DNA of 64,000 nt from Peronospora farinosa (lineage: Eukaryota > Oomycota > Peronosporomycetes > Peronosporales > Peronosporaceae): the NCBI GenBank assembly GCA_947646735.1, contig CANTFK010000131.1:1-64000 (forward strand). Direction: 5' to 3'. Below are positions 45,501 through 57,679 of the stretch, piece after piece (positions within the stretch are counted from its first letter, which is position 1; every line of letters begins with the position of its first letter). Position numbers and translations under genes: made by a program. The notes beneath the pieces were generated by a model, which was not told the origin of the DNA, ran no database searches, and worked only from the letters and a program-made list of their open reading frames with translations.

Positions 45501-46500
45501 GGAGGTCCTCAAGGTCAACCTCACCATCTACATCACCTGTCACTCCGTTGACCAAGGTGTACAACTGGTCACTGACATTATTATGCGATAAAACAGACGC
45601 TTTGCGTCTCGCAGCCGCCATCTGGCGACGCTGCCGTCTCACTGACGAGACCGTACTCTTCAAAGTACTTGGGATACCATCATCCCCCAGGTCAACATAT
45701 ACCTTAACCTTAACCTGCCCTATGCGAGGGCCGATGTCACTATCGACATCCAGTGGGTCACTAGTACCAGTGACTACACTAAAAAGGTCATCGACCTTCA
45801 CTTGCTCTATACGAGAGCCGATGTCATTACCGACATCCAGTGAATCGCATTTACAGCCAATATCACTAACAAGGTCATTGACCTTAACTTGCTCTATACG
45901 AGAGCCGATGTCATTACCGACATCCAGTGTCTCAATATTACTTTGAGTATCACTCAACGGAGTACGTGCCGTTCCACTAGGTGTCACTGAGCTCTGCTCG
46001 ACACTATTATTGTTGACATCGGAGTTTATCAACTCAGACACTCCAATGTCCAGCACATTAACTGAATCAGTTAATGGCTCGCGCCAATAGCACTTTTGTT
46101 TTCTAGCGAAGGTGGGTTCATGACTCTCCAAAGCTTCGCTAGGAACATCGCGCGTGGCGCCTAAGATTTTGGATCTCCAATCGATCCACGGCTCATGGCG
46201 TTCCAGCTAGGCCATACCGAGAATGAGATCATATTTCGAGTCCAAATCTAGGACAAGACAGCGTTCAACGCTATTGAAGTCTAAGAACTTCACACCTAAG
46301 TTCAACGGAAATTTAGGAACGGTGACACGTACACTTTGCGAGACGAACGGTTATACTGTCACCCTCTTGCACTTCTAGCGCCTCAGCATACAGCTGACTC
46401 CCTTCAAGGGAACGACGTCGGACATAATTACCTGATGCCCCTAAGTCAATTAGAATTGACCATGGTTTCTCAAAAAACCCTTAACGGTTTCCGACACAAC
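42190..46500 (-). pseudogene. pol of element B (broken)
   Basis: In minus order: the protease site near 46465 reads ILIDLGASGNYV, where DSG is expected, so the catalytic triplet is changed. A long linker frame follows (46131-45241) with two or three repeats of a [12 protein letters not shown] unit. Reverse transcriptase is at 45094-44495 (YSALDLVDGYYQ, YFDDIFVHS), RNase H and integrase start at about 44480-43352, integrase core at 43373-42678, and integrase tail at 42670-42383 (HPVFYVGMLKPY). A chromodomain follows (QYLVKWRGYPESWNSW), ending in TAG near 42200. Stops and shifts separate most parts. Confidence 0.87.
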
Positions 46501-46597
46501 TAACAACCTGTCTTGTAATCTTATTCCATGGGAGCATCCACAGAACCACCTGTGGCTAAGCCCTGTTTAATTTTACCTCCTAAAGATTCAACAGAAC

Positions 46598-47635
46598 TTA
46601 GTATATTCCCAGTAGGGCGCGGGGCACCCTACTGGGAGTTGACGTTTTCCCCTGCGGTGCCTGCTTTTGGCTAGAAGCAGGGTTCCGGCTCTGCCGATTT
46701 GAATGTTGCTTTCGCAACGGACAGCTAGGGCGGAAGTGCCTAGTGCTCCCGCACATGTAATATCTACGGATGTTACCTTGCTGCTCAGCAGCTTGAAGCT
46801 CAGCTTCTTCAGCATGGCTGAGGTCCATGGGTTCCGCCCTGTTAGAGGTATTTGATTGATACCAGGGCAGACCATATCGAGCAGATTTAAAATTAAATTC
46901 AGCGTTAAACGCTATGCTTACTGCCTCCTCCAAAGTCGAAGGTCGGACACGGAAAACCTCCGTCCTGGCGACCCCAGTGCGAAGTCCCTCCATAAAAATG
47001 GTTACTCGGACTTCCTCTGCCAGTGGGTCTTGCTGCATAGCAGCAATGAGAGTTCTCAGCTCTTAGACATAGTCCGAGAATTGGTTCTTACCCTGTCGGG
47101 TAGCTAGGAAGCGTGAGCGCACACGATAAGCCTGATTAGGCGGTGCAAACACACAAGTTAATTGCTTTTTAAGCATCTCCCATGTGGGGAATGCGGCATT
47201 TACAGATACAGCGCTCGTTAGAGCCTACTCTCTACCTCTTCCATCAAGCTTCGAAATGGCAAGGCCAACTCGTTGCTTATCTGACACAAGCATGGCGGCA
47301 TCCATTGCCATTTCAACTCCTCGGATCCAGAGGAGAAGGTTTTCTCCCTCCTTCCCCGTAAAGGTTTTTACGTTTAAAACAAGTGGGCGAGCCTTTGGCT
47401 CTGCATCGGGCACAGGTACCAGAATACATTGTATAGGCGAAGCTGACGCTGCCTGGTCGTGGACCTGCTTGAGTAGCGTTGCCTCATAACGCATGAAGGC
47501 CTCAAGGCGACCATTAAGGACCTCTGGGCCTTGGGCCAAAAGGGCCTCGATTTGATCGGGCCCAACGAACGCAGATAATTTATCTAGCGCGAGTCGTTGC
47601 GCCTCAGAGAGGTATTTTTGATTCTCCATCATCAC
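46598..47635 (-). pseudogene. gag of element B (broken)
   Basis: The start is at 47635 ([13 protein letters not shown]); the frame is interrupted by stops near 47225 and 47065 and resumes at 47038-46598. The capsid core includes [12 protein letters not shown] and the later FMEGLRTGVARTEVFR. The zinc-knuckle position reads YYMCGSTRHFRPSC, lacking the first cysteine. The frame ends at a PRALLGIY block. Confidence 0.85.
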
Positions 47636-47669
47636 AGAGGGTCAGTCTTTAAAGACTCAGGTGGAGGAT

Positions 47670-47689
47670 TGACTACTAGTGCGACCAAG
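47670..47689 (-). other. Primer-binding site of element B
   Basis: In element orientation, CTTGGTCGCACTAGTAGTCA follows the LTR end. It contains TGGTCGCAC, one base different from the A/C/D site. Confidence 0.7.
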
Positions 47690-48214
47690 TGTAGCGGAGC
47701 TGCACAGCTCTTTAGCCAGAGGAAGACTTTCGGCTGGAAGCCTCTTAGTTCTAGAGAACTAAATAAAGTGAAGGCTAAAAGCCACTTAGTTCTGAGGAAC
47801 TAATTAAACGACTTAAAGTCACCCTGTTCTAAGGAACTAGGAAAGAGACTTTTAGTCAGCAAGCAATAAGCTTAAGGTTCAGAGAACCAACGCACAGAGT
47901 GCAAGAACAAGCTAGAAGCTTAGGGGTTCAGAGAACCAACGCACGAAGTGCACAAGAGAACAAGTCAGAACGACTTGCGATCTTAAACTCAAAATGAGAA
48001 CTGATTTTATGTATGCGTTAAGATTTTATGAATAGTCCTACTCTAAGTACCCTACACTAGATTAATTACTATAATAGTAATAATAATATGCAGACTTTGC
48101 TATTGGACGACATATCGTCTAAACATCTGGGTATGATGTACTTAGTACAGCGAATTCGATTCATCGAATCCTAATCGATAAGATACGGTATTCGGTAATA
48201 CCGTATCTTTAACG
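47690..48214 (-). repeat. 5' LTR of element B, truncated
   Basis: It matches the first 550 bp or so of the other B LTR as read on the plus strand, then ends at TAACG (48214), where Helitron-like sequence begins. The missing part is about 135 bp including the TGTAACGGGG terminus. It has two copies of the internal unit of about 45 bp against three in the partner LTR. Confidence 0.88.
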
Positions 48215-48217
48215 TTT

Positions 48218-49573
48218 TTTATATAATAAAAGAATACTGTCCGTCCGTTTGATTTTTTTCTGGCATTCGGATTGGCTAATATATGGTTTCATTTTAATTT
48301 TTGGATTGGCTGATTTTGCATATTAATACGAGCAGGTCTACAGGCTAACCGTCCGGGCGATCCTTTTCCGGCATGCGGATTGGCTACTTTTGCATTATTC
48401 GCTAATTTTGGATTGGCTGATTTTGTATTTTTGGCTTATTTTCCACTGACATAGTTTACATTTTTGTGTTGATAATTACATGTGCGATCTCCATATCAGA
48501 GTGTCCATATGTCGGCTTCTATCTATAACACTAATATACGAAACGATTGCACACATACGTGTTCATATTTTATATAAATACAGCTTATTTATAAATATTA
48601 GATGAGACACTGCTTTATAATCGTTTTAATTCATGGGCTCAGTGCTTTATAATACACTACAAAGTTGGCAAAAGCAAGCGTTTTCATCAGGTTGTATTGA
48701 ATTGCTTACAATAAGTGATGTGGCCCATATGTATTGTATCTGCATATTGAATATATTGTTACGTGAGCAGAATTCCATTATAGAATTTAGTCCATCCCCG
48801 GGTGTCCTTATGTCGTTGCTCTATCTATAAAATGTATATACGAAACGATGGCACACTTAAATGTTCATATTCACCATTATATATTGCAATAATAAACACA
48901 GCTTTTTTAAAAGAGTAGATGAGACACATGCTTTCGATTCGTTAGTCAAAACATGGGCTCCGTCTCAACTAATACACTATAAAAATTGCAAAAGCAAGCG
49001 CAGTTAGCAAGTTCAAGCGGATTCAGTTACAATAAGCGAATCGACTCACATGTAATGCTTCATACTTATTCATTTACCTGAGTCAACCGGACATTCTACA
49101 GTACGAAACGACGGGATTACATTCACCTTTATACCCATCAATTTATATATTGAACCGGGTATATAGAAGTAATATATGGGTACGAAGATCAAAAGAAACT
49201 TTGCTTACTGTGTCCGTCGAAACGACGGGTACACATTGATCTGCGAAACGACAGGTATACATTGGCCGACGTCGACACGTACACCTTGAATTCCATGCAC
49301 ATTAACTTTCATTCTTATCAATTTGTTTTTAACAAGCGAATATAATAAGCTAAAAAGATGAATACGAAGATTTTATAGCAGACTTTTTCTCACCATGTCC
49401 GTCGGAACGACGGGTAAGCATTCCTATTCTAAGGTTAATGGTGAGCTAAGGTGCTATCAGCGTAGAATTGCGCCCCTTTCCGTCAGAATGACGGGCATTA
49501 ACAAAAGTTGCACACAGGCTAAAAGTAGCATAGTAGAGCTGTTGGCAACACATAAAGAAAATTATATTCGGCC
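48218..49573 (+). mobile_element. Helitron relic 1, left part
   Basis: It begins TTTATATAATAAAAGAATAC, matching the 5' end of Helitron 2 (58873) except for C to T at the second base, and continues with the shared CTGTCCGTCCG and TTCCGGCATGCGGATTGG blocks. No rep or helicase coding was found. CGGAACGACGGG hairpins start near 49200. Element D splits it from its right part at 57680. Confidence 0.65.
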
Positions 49574-50154
49574 TATAACAGGGCATCTAGTTACACGTAA
49601 ACATTAAGTGATATACTTAATGTTTGGTCTAAAGTATCTATGATTACTTTTGACCTGTCACTTGGGTGCGATACACAAATGTGATCCACCCTCGTGAATG
49701 TGATATCCATTGATGGATTCACATAAGAAGGGATGACGCTAGTTGAAGCTAGGCATCGCGACGTCTCAGAAGGACGTCATTAGAAAGCTTAAATCTAGAT
49801 TTAAGATCATGCGACAGGATACGCTTCTAAAGAGTCGCGTATCCGATCTATATATATATATAGCCAATCAGTAGTTAAGTATATAAGATTAATTATAATT
49901 CATTAAATATAGCTCAGTCTTGAATTTGCTTAAACATACGCACCACGCACGAGAAGCTGAAAAGTTTCTGCGTGACGTCGGTGCTTTAGTGTTAAGAAGT
50001 TCGTTGCACTCTCGCTTAAGCGAGAGGCAACTGGTGGTACGACTGCTTAAGCAGTCGACCAACCTCCCAACCAACCTGGTATAACCGCTTCCTCGCTTGT
50101 GCATAAGGTGTGTGCTCGTAGTACGAGGCAACTTCATAGAAGTGCCCGTCTACA
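49574..50154 (+). repeat. 5' LTR of element D
   Basis: The 581-bp LTR starts TATAACAGGGC (second base mutated) and ends GCCCGTCTACA. A deletion of about 25 bp near 50073 distinguishes it from the 3' LTR and from C. Confidence 0.92.
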
Positions 50155-50174
50155 CTTGGTAGCACTAGTAGTCC
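50155..50174 (+). other. Primer-binding site of element D
   Basis: CTTGGTAGCACTAGTAGTCC is identical to the site of element A. Confidence 0.7.
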
Positions 50175-50198
50175 TTCCCACGACCCGTCTCTCTGAGC

Positions 50199-51295
50199 GT
50201 GCGTGTGGTTGAGATGGTCCTTAATATGGACTGGAGTGACTTCCCTCACCTCTCCCAACACCATAGGGATTATGCAGAGCATATTGCGCAGGGACTTGGT
50301 GAACAAGCCCTGGCCAACTTCTTGCATTGTCCTCCTGAGCAACATGTTGCTCATTGGAGCGATTTGAGGCGTTTGTGCTCGGACAGCGTAGAAACGCGTC
50401 TGAGGTAAACAGCCAAGCCACCGCTGAGTCCATCACTAAGACTCAGGATGAGCTTAGGCTTGAGCAGGCACGTAATGAGGCGCTCAACAGGACTGTTGAG
50501 ACGCTCTCTTCCCGGCCTGCTTAACCGAGGCCCATTCTGATGGAACCTCCGAAGTTCGATGGAACTAGCCCTCACACGATTGTTCACTGGCTATTAGCAG
50601 TGGAGCAATGTGGAGTGGCGCAGCTCATCGAAGACGAAACCAGAATGGTGTCGTATGCCATGTCCAACTTGCGTGGCAAAGCGTCAGAGTGGGCATACTC
50701 TGCGCTGATGGCTAATGCTGATGCATTTCCATCATGGGCGATCTTTAAAACAAAGATTTGCGCCATATATCAGCCGCCTAACAACGAAGTGTTGCTTATG
50801 GCGCGCTTCTTTGGAGCACGACAGGCGAAACGCTCTCTGCAAGAGTTTGTGCAGGAGATGCGTTCGCTGTCGGCGTCTATTAATGGGGAACCGATACCAG
50901 AGCGTATCAAGGTAGCCACGTTCATGAATGGACTTAGGCATGGCCCATCGCGTCAGGCCCTTTTCAGAAAGGTGCCAGCGACGATGGAAGAGGCAATTGA
51001 CATTGCCTTAGTTGAGGAGCAATCCTACAACAGCGCCTCGGCGACAGCCTATTACAGGCCGTCGACCGAAAGGTCTGATGCCACTTCTATGGAGTTAGGC
51101 AATGCAGATGTGATCTGCTACAAGTGCGGCAAGCGAGGCCATATGATGGCTCGCTGCTACGCCAAAGTAGCTGCTGGTGCTAAGACAGTCAGCAAAAGGT
51201 CTCCCAACCCGAAGGGAGGTGCGAAAAACCAGCGTGCACGACGCACGGGTTCAGCACCTGCCCAAGATGGGTCGGGAAATGCGGGAGCGCAGTAG
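50199..51295 (+). pseudogene. gag of element D (broken)
   Basis: It starts at 50199, shifts frame near 50352 and has TAA at 50522-50524. It is then open from 50540 to 51295 (251 codons) with an intact zinc knuckle (CYKCGKRGHMMARC near 51119) and a basic tail. The first two defects are also in C. Confidence 0.88.
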
Positions 51296-51345
51296 GGGCG
51301 GGATGCCCTACTGTCGCGGACTCTGAAGCTACCCCTAAGTTCAGA

Positions 51346-54300
51346 GTGATCGAACAAATGGGTAGCATAGTCCCTGAGGCTCCGAAAGGTCGGACCTCAA
51401 CCCTTTTGGTCTATAGCGCTCGAGTACGAGGCTATGACCAAGTGATGACCCTTCTTGTTGATTTGAGTGCATCACAGAATTTTGTGAAACTCGCGTCTCT
51501 GAAAAAGAGTCCGGTGAGTTATGAGTCGCTTTGCCAGGATGGCAAGCGAGAAGAGGCGATCGTTCGTTTAGCGAACGGCGCGCTCGTTAAATCGGAGGGA
51601 GTTCAAGTTGAACTCGCCTTCAGTTTCAGTGACTTCTCCTGTAAAGAGAAGCTCACAGTGCTAGGTATGGAGGGTCCGTATGACCTCATCCTAGGCATGC
51701 CTTGGTTGGCTAAACACCAACCATGGATAGACTGGCGTACACGCACAGTCGCTAGCTCTACGCAAGACACCGGAAAGTATGTGCTCTTGCGAGAAGCTTA
51801 TGTGGATGATGCTGTGTCCAACACAGTCGAGGGTGCGATGACGGTATGTCAATCGACACCAGGAACTACCCAGCTCGAAAGGAGTGGTGTAGTTGGGAGT
51901 GCACTGGCGGAAAGCCAGGTGACACATATTCCTACTCATGTCGAAAAGACTGGTACAGTGAATGGGACGATGACAGGTAGTCATGCGTCCAATAGTCCTG
52001 CACAGAGCCGAGAGCCTGTGGCAGTTGATGGTGAGCTGAGAGGAAGTTAATCGCCACAAGAACCGGCACAGAGCCAAGAGCCTGGTGCGGTTGGAAGGAG
52101 TGCGTTAGCTGAAATAGCAACGACACCTTTTTCCAGGTCAAAGGTCGTGGTGACTCGAAGAACGAGCACCAGACGTATTAAGACGATCAAGGGCACGTCG
52201 AAACGAGTGACCCTTGGATCAGTCTCGGTCCAAGAGGACGGACCTACGAACGAGTTGTTCGAGGCCGTTGAAGACAAAATGCCGGAGGCATCCTCAGTTG
52301 AGGTGCTCCAACTTGTCTTGGCATCTGCCGAGGAGATAGTAAATCTCTCGGAGATGACGTGGGATCTGTTCCTGTCCGAACTAAAGGAAGGAAAGATCCA
52401 CGAGATAGTCGCACCAGTTCCAGAAGAGAACGTGGTGGACTGTTGCTCTTCATCCACAGTGGATGAGAGCGTCTTGGAAACCGACGAGAAGAAACGGTTC
52501 GCTGCTCAAGGCTGGGATGCCTTGAAGGACAGCCCGTTCTATGATGTTCTGTGGAAACACCGTGATGTGTTTCCAGCAGAAGTGCCGAGCCGCCTACCGG
52601 CCGATAGGGGCATCAGGCACGAAATTGACCTGGAGCCTGGCACCAAGTATTGTGTGACCAGGCAATGGCCGTTGCCGAAGGAACAAGTCGATTACATCGA
52701 TGAGTTCTTCGACAAGCGAGCCAAGGCGGGACATGTACGTGAGAGCAAGTCGCCTCACTGCAGCCCGACCTTCTGTGTGCGTAAAGCCACGGGTGGATGG
52801 CACGTGGTTCATGTCTATAATAAGCTGAACACGGCCACCATTCGGCCTCAAACGCTGATCCCGCGGAAAGATGTTTGTTGAACTCCATTGTAAAGTCAAC
52901 TATCTTTTCCGCGTTGGATCTGAAGGATGGCTACTATCAGGTTCTCATGAGAGATACCGATGTAGCCAAAACGGAAGTAAGCACCCCAAGCGGTATGCTG
53001 TGGGAGTGGCTTGTGATGCCACAAGGGTTGAAAAATGCTCCGGCAACATTCAACCGAGTAGTGGCTCACGTGATGCGTCAGCACCGTGCCTACGCGCCCC
53101 ATTACTTTGACGATGTATTCGTGCATAGTAGGGCGGAGGACGGTCTGAGCGCGATAGAGTCGCACAAGCGTCATTTAGACGCTGTGTTGCAGACTCTGGG
53201 TGACGCCCAATTATACGTGAACTTGCAAAAGTGCGTAATAGGGGTCCCCGAGATACCTGTACTGGGCTGCATCGTAGGTGCACATGGTGTACGAGCAGAC
53301 CCAGAAAAGGTAAAGGCTGTAAAGGAATGGCCAGTCCCACGTCATGTGAAGGATCTGCGCCAATTCCTTGGGCTCGCTAATTACTTGCATAAGTATGCGG
53401 AGCAGACCAAGCCATTGTCTGATCTTTTGAAAAAGGATACAGAATGGACTTGGTCAAAGGAACAAGAAGATGCGTTCACTTCAGTGAAGCAATCTCTTGT
53501 CGAGGCACCGGTCTTGGCATTGCCAGACGCGGATAAGCCCTTTAGCGTCGTCTGCGATGCAAGCAATTTTGTAATCGGCAGCGCGCTCATGCAGAAGGAT
53601 GACAACGGCGTTGACCGTGTCATTTCTTATCAGTCTCGGCTTTTAAAAGCTGCCGAGCTGAATTACCCTGTGCATGACAAGGAGCTACTTTCAATTAAGT
53701 ATGCCCTTGTGAAGTTTCGGGTGCACCTCTTGGGCACCGAACCTTTTGTGGTTTATACGGATCACGCATCACTGCGGACCGCTATAAATTCACCGCACCT
53801 CTCGCCGAGAATGGCGAGATGGCTAACATTCTTCTCTGAATTTAATTTCAAAGTTGAATATAAGCCGGGTAAGTCGAATGTCTTGGCTGACACGTTATCG
53901 CGCAGACCAGACTTCGAGGCAAGACACCAGGATAGTGTGTCTCGTGCGAAAGCACAAGTTGAGTCGTCAACATTGGCAGCCATGAAGGTCTACCATGTGA
54001 CGAGCTCAATGGCCTCCGATATCAAGGAGTGTTACAGTCAGGACGAACATTGTCGCCTGCTGTTGGATCATTTTGGTGGACGAAAGGTTACCCTTCCGTC
54101 GCGCCTCAAAGCAAAACTAATCGCTTTAGTTACTGTGATGGCCTGTTATGGCATCAACTGTCACCCTGTGATCCCTTGAGAATCTATGTCCCTCATGACA
54201 CAGATCTCAAGCTGATGATACTTCACGAGTGCCATGATGCGCCATCTAGTGGGCATCTGGGCCGTGAAAAGACATTCTTACGAGTGTCAGAGGAATTTTG

Positions 54301-56096
54301 TTGGCCCCACCTATATCGGTGGGTGGACAACTATATTCGCTCTTGTGAAGAGTGTCAGCGCATAAAGCCTGCACCTTCAAACAGTGCGCCACTGAAGCCA
54401 CTGCCGATTCCAACTGAATGTTGGAAGTCGGTCAGTTTGGACTTCATGTTTGGCTTACCGCCTGACCATAAAGGCAGGACGGGGCTCGTCGTCTTTGTGG
54501 ACAGAATGAGCAAGATGGTGCATTTGGCACCATGTAGCACCAAGATCTCAGGAAAAGAGGCTGCCCTCTTGTTTCTGGATCACGTGTATCGACTACACGG
54601 GATGCCCGAGTCCATAGTATCGGACCGGGATCCGCGTTTACGTCGGGTTGTTGGCGACATGTGTTTGAGCTGCTGGGTAGCAAGCTCCACATGTCAACCG
54701 CTGATCATCCCCAGACCGATGGCCAAACAGAACGGGCCAATCGAGTCGTGGCGGATGTGTTGCGTACAATAGCGACTCCTAAAGAATGGAGCAAGCAATT
54801 GCCATTCGTGGAGTTCGCTATTAATAACAGTGTTCACGCCAGTACGGGTGAAACACCGTTTTACATTAACGGACTTCGTCATCCTCGAACGCCAGTCTCG
54901 TTTGTACGCAGCCCGAGTCTTAGTGGGGGAGGGCCCCTCGCTTCGCTCGGTGCACATGCCAAAGAGGGCCAAGGTTTCCTTACTGACACTGCTAATTTAG
55001 CAGTGGTCACGCCACCTATAGGTGTCACAGAGGAGGCACGGCACGAAATGCCAGTGCTCCTTGATGATGACACTATAGTGTTATCAACAGCGTCGACCCA
55101 TGAACGACCTCTTGGAGGCGTCATCGGCGAGCTGGATGCTATGAGCGTGAGCGAAGCTCAGCCCTTTGTGGATGAGCGATTAGCCATCACACGTAAAGTC
55201 CGTGACGCGATGGCAAGCGCACAGGACAAGCAAAAACAATATGCAGACCAGCATGGTCGCAGAAACAATGAACACTTTAGTGTGGGGGACAAAGTGCTAT
55301 TAAGTACTGCTACCCTACCTAAACATGCAATTTCTGTACTACATGGTGGTACTACTAAGCTATTGCCCCGATTCATTGGGCCCTTTACAGTGGTTGAAGA
55401 AGTTGGAGACCTAAATTATAGGCTCACTCTCCCACCGTATATGAAGACGCACCCCGTATTTTACGTGGGTCGTCTGAAACGGTATGTTGATCCAGAAGAG
55501 ATCACATATCCGCATCGGTCTAACGAGACCGATGGTGACGCCGACTGTGAGTCGAGCGTCGCGGCCGATCAGGCGACGAGGAAGCCGAGAGGCTCCCCGT
55601 GTATGAACGAGGCGATAGAGGACTCGGCGATTGAGGAGGACTCCGCGTTGGATGCGGGTCTCTCATCACCAGTCGCTCTAAGATGTCCAAACGGGTCTTC
55701 AGGCGGTCATACCCCTGACGGTCCCTCGTCCTCACATCGCGCAGATCCGAGGTCAGTCGCGAGACTTGACTCTCGAGATCTGTCACCTGCCTCTTCAGCG
55801 CAGCGGACTCAGCCTGCGACTGAACAGCAGCAGGGTAGGCAGCCGCGATTAGGTGGGCGTAATCGCCACTCCTATTGGGCGCCACCTGTGTTGGTGGACA
55901 CGGATGGGAACACGCGCTTCCTTGTTGGAAGGCTGTAGGCCCACCGGTTTGTGAAGCGAAAGCTCCAAATTCTTGTCCAGTGGAAGGGTTACCCAACGAT
56001 CTTTGACTCGTGGGAGCCTGTGGACGCTTTGCGCGTTGACGTGCCTGGGCTGGTGGCTGCTTATGTGAAGCAGCACCAGCTGTCTTCTTTCTGCTA
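51346..56096 (+). pseudogene. pol of element D (broken)
   Basis: The protease frame 51346-52050 has VDLSASQNFV where A and C have VDSGASQKFV, so the active-site Ser and Gly are both changed. A linker and the RT start are at 52147-52881. The RT core, RNase H and integrase start are at 52875-54179 (FSALDLKDGYYQ, YFDDVFVHS), integrase core at 54029-54772, and integrase tail at 54661-55938, ending at a TAG where C has Leu. After that the frame stays open to 56096 and contains the chromodomain (LQILVQWKGYP). Frame breaks near 52877 and 54640 are shared with C; the one near 54118 is private. Confidence 0.9.
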
Positions 56097-56964
56097 GGTC
56101 CGGAAGGACGAGCAGAAGAAGCGTGGCGAGAATTAATTGGGGGTCGCTTATCGCCCATAATTTCATGCGCACGCTTCATGGCGAAGCTGATTCGCTGCGA
56201 CCGCTGTTTCGTTGCATCTTCATGCAAGGTAACACGACGCCGAAGTTCAGATTCATAGTCGTCGGCTGTTTCGTTAGAACGCAGCACGACTGGAATTGGG
56301 AAAGCACGACCAAGTGCTTTGCCCTGCTTTTCCACAAAGGAAAGACGCTATAGAATTTATGAGCGTCTATAGTGGCACGCTGCAAAAGCGATGCGCTAGA
56401 CCCATCTGAATGCATCCACTCAGATGGAGGTGGCATTGGTTGCAAGCCACCACTCACGTAGCCGCCCTCGCGACGGCGGGCTAATGAGGCCGAAGGTGTA
56501 CTTGGTGGAGCTTTAAGCTCACACTCAGCTGAGTCTGACTCTCCATTATGGATTGTCAAGACATCAGCTTGAGGAGTTACATCTGACTGAGTCGCGACTA
56601 CTCCTTTCGAAGTAGCGTGCTCAGTCTTAGTCGCTGCGCTCGTAGGGGCAGACGACGGGGTTTTACCTTCGCTTGTAGGAAGCATAGATGCTTCCTCAAG
56701 GACGGGTGCCTCAAATGATGGGGACATATGTCCCATCAATGCGCTTTGCTCATCGCCACTTTGGGGTGATGGTAGTGGTGTGGTCTCATTGTAGTCAACA
56801 ATGAGAGATGGATCTTCATCCACATTATCGTGAGATGGAAGATCCACCTCAGTGCCTGACGCACTTTGCGACGGCTGCGATAAATCGCGGCGCGTGCGCT
56901 TAGTGCTGGACTGCATGGGTGCCTTTGCAGGCGACCCATCAGCCTTACCACGTTTCGGTGGCAT
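55520..56964 (-). pseudogene. Antisense ORF of element D
   Basis: This frame is the counterpart of the C antisense frame. The ATG at 56964 begins MPPKRGKADGSPAKAP, and the frame ends at 55520. Only one defect is visible: an A run of four near 56330, where C has five, splits it into an upstream frame ending at 56176 and a 271-codon frame at 56335-55520. Allowing for that base, it is 1446 nt, as in C. The coiled coil reads DLESQVSRLTSDLRDV, and the tail is Ser/Arg-rich (SPDRPRRSTHSRRHHRSR). The frame overlaps the sense pol end by 577 nt. The nearby 3' LTR could supply an antisense promoter, which is inference. Confidence 0.78.
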
Positions 56965-57071
56965 GAGTACTGAGCAGACTAAAGCGGCGCGTTTATAAAC
57001 GGCTCGCCAGTCTCTCTGTCTCTTAGGCGATGTTTTATAAAATGTAAACATCGGTGTAAAACGGGGGATGG

Positions 57072-57679
57072 TGTAACAGGGCAACTAGTTACACGTAAAC
57101 ATTAAGTAATATACTTAATGTTTGGTCTAAAAGTATCCATGATTACTTTGACCTGTCACTTGGGTGCGATACACAAATGTGATCCACCCTCGTGAATGTG
57201 ATATCCATTGATGGATTCACATAAGAAGGGATGACGCTAGTTGAAGCTAGGCATCGCGACGTCTCAGAAGGACGTCATTAGAAAGCTTAAATCTAGATTT
57301 AAGATCATGCGACAGGATACGCTTCTAAAGAGTCGCGTATCCGATCTATATATATATATATATATATATAGCCAATCAGTAGTTAAACATATATTTAGTT
57401 ATAATTAATTAAATATATCTCAGTCTTGAATTTGCTTAAACAAGCACACCACGCACGAGAAGTTGAGAAACTTCTGCGTGACGTCGGTGTTGTAAGCGTT
57501 AAGAAGTTCGTTGCACTCTCGCTCAAGCGAGAGGCAACTGGTGGTACGACTGCTTAAGCAGTCGACCAACCTCCCAACCACCCTCGCACGTGAAGGTAAG
57601 ACGGTATAACCGCTTCCTCGCTTGTGCATAAGGTGTGTGCTCGAAGTACGAGGCAACTTCGTAGAAGTGCCCGTCTACA
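57072..57679 (+). repeat. 3' LTR of element D
   Basis: The 608-bp LTR has TGTAACAGGGC and GCCCGTCTACA ends. It is preceded by a polypurine tract, AAAACGGGGGATGG, at 57058-57071. It differs from the 5' LTR by many substitutions, by an expanded TA run near 57346, and by not having the 5' LTR deletion. Confidence 0.92.

Larger units (their letters stand above)
40461..48214 (-). mobile_element. Gypsy chromovirus element B (separate family)
   Basis: The minus-strand element has its 5' LTR at 47690-48214 (outer end cut by Helitron sequence), gag, protease, RT, RNase H, integrase and a chromodomain near 42298-42190, and its 3' LTR at 40461-41149. It differs from A/C/D throughout but shares LTR end sequences, the primer-site core and an antisense ORF. 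All genes are broken. A polypurine tract in element orientation (GGTAAGGGAGAG) borders the 3' LTR at 41150-41161. Confidence 0.92.
49574..57679 (+). mobile_element. Gypsy chromovirus element D
   Basis: The 8.1-kb element has both LTRs (49574-50154, 57072-57679), a primer site, gag, pol with chromodomain, and an antisense ORF, on the plus strand. It is inserted in Helitron DNA. No matching target duplication flanks it (CGGCC on the left, CATCC on the right). It is the inverted partner of element C and shares its defects. Confidence 0.94.

Noticed and set aside
48218..49573. A hidden gene between element B and element D
   Set aside because: The stretch is AT-rich, has only one 65-codon frame (48633), and is explained as Helitron leader sequence.
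31934..57679. C and D as arms of one inverted segmental duplication
   Set aside because: Homology stops at the LTR ends; the outer and inner flanks of C and D differ, so separate insertions fit better.
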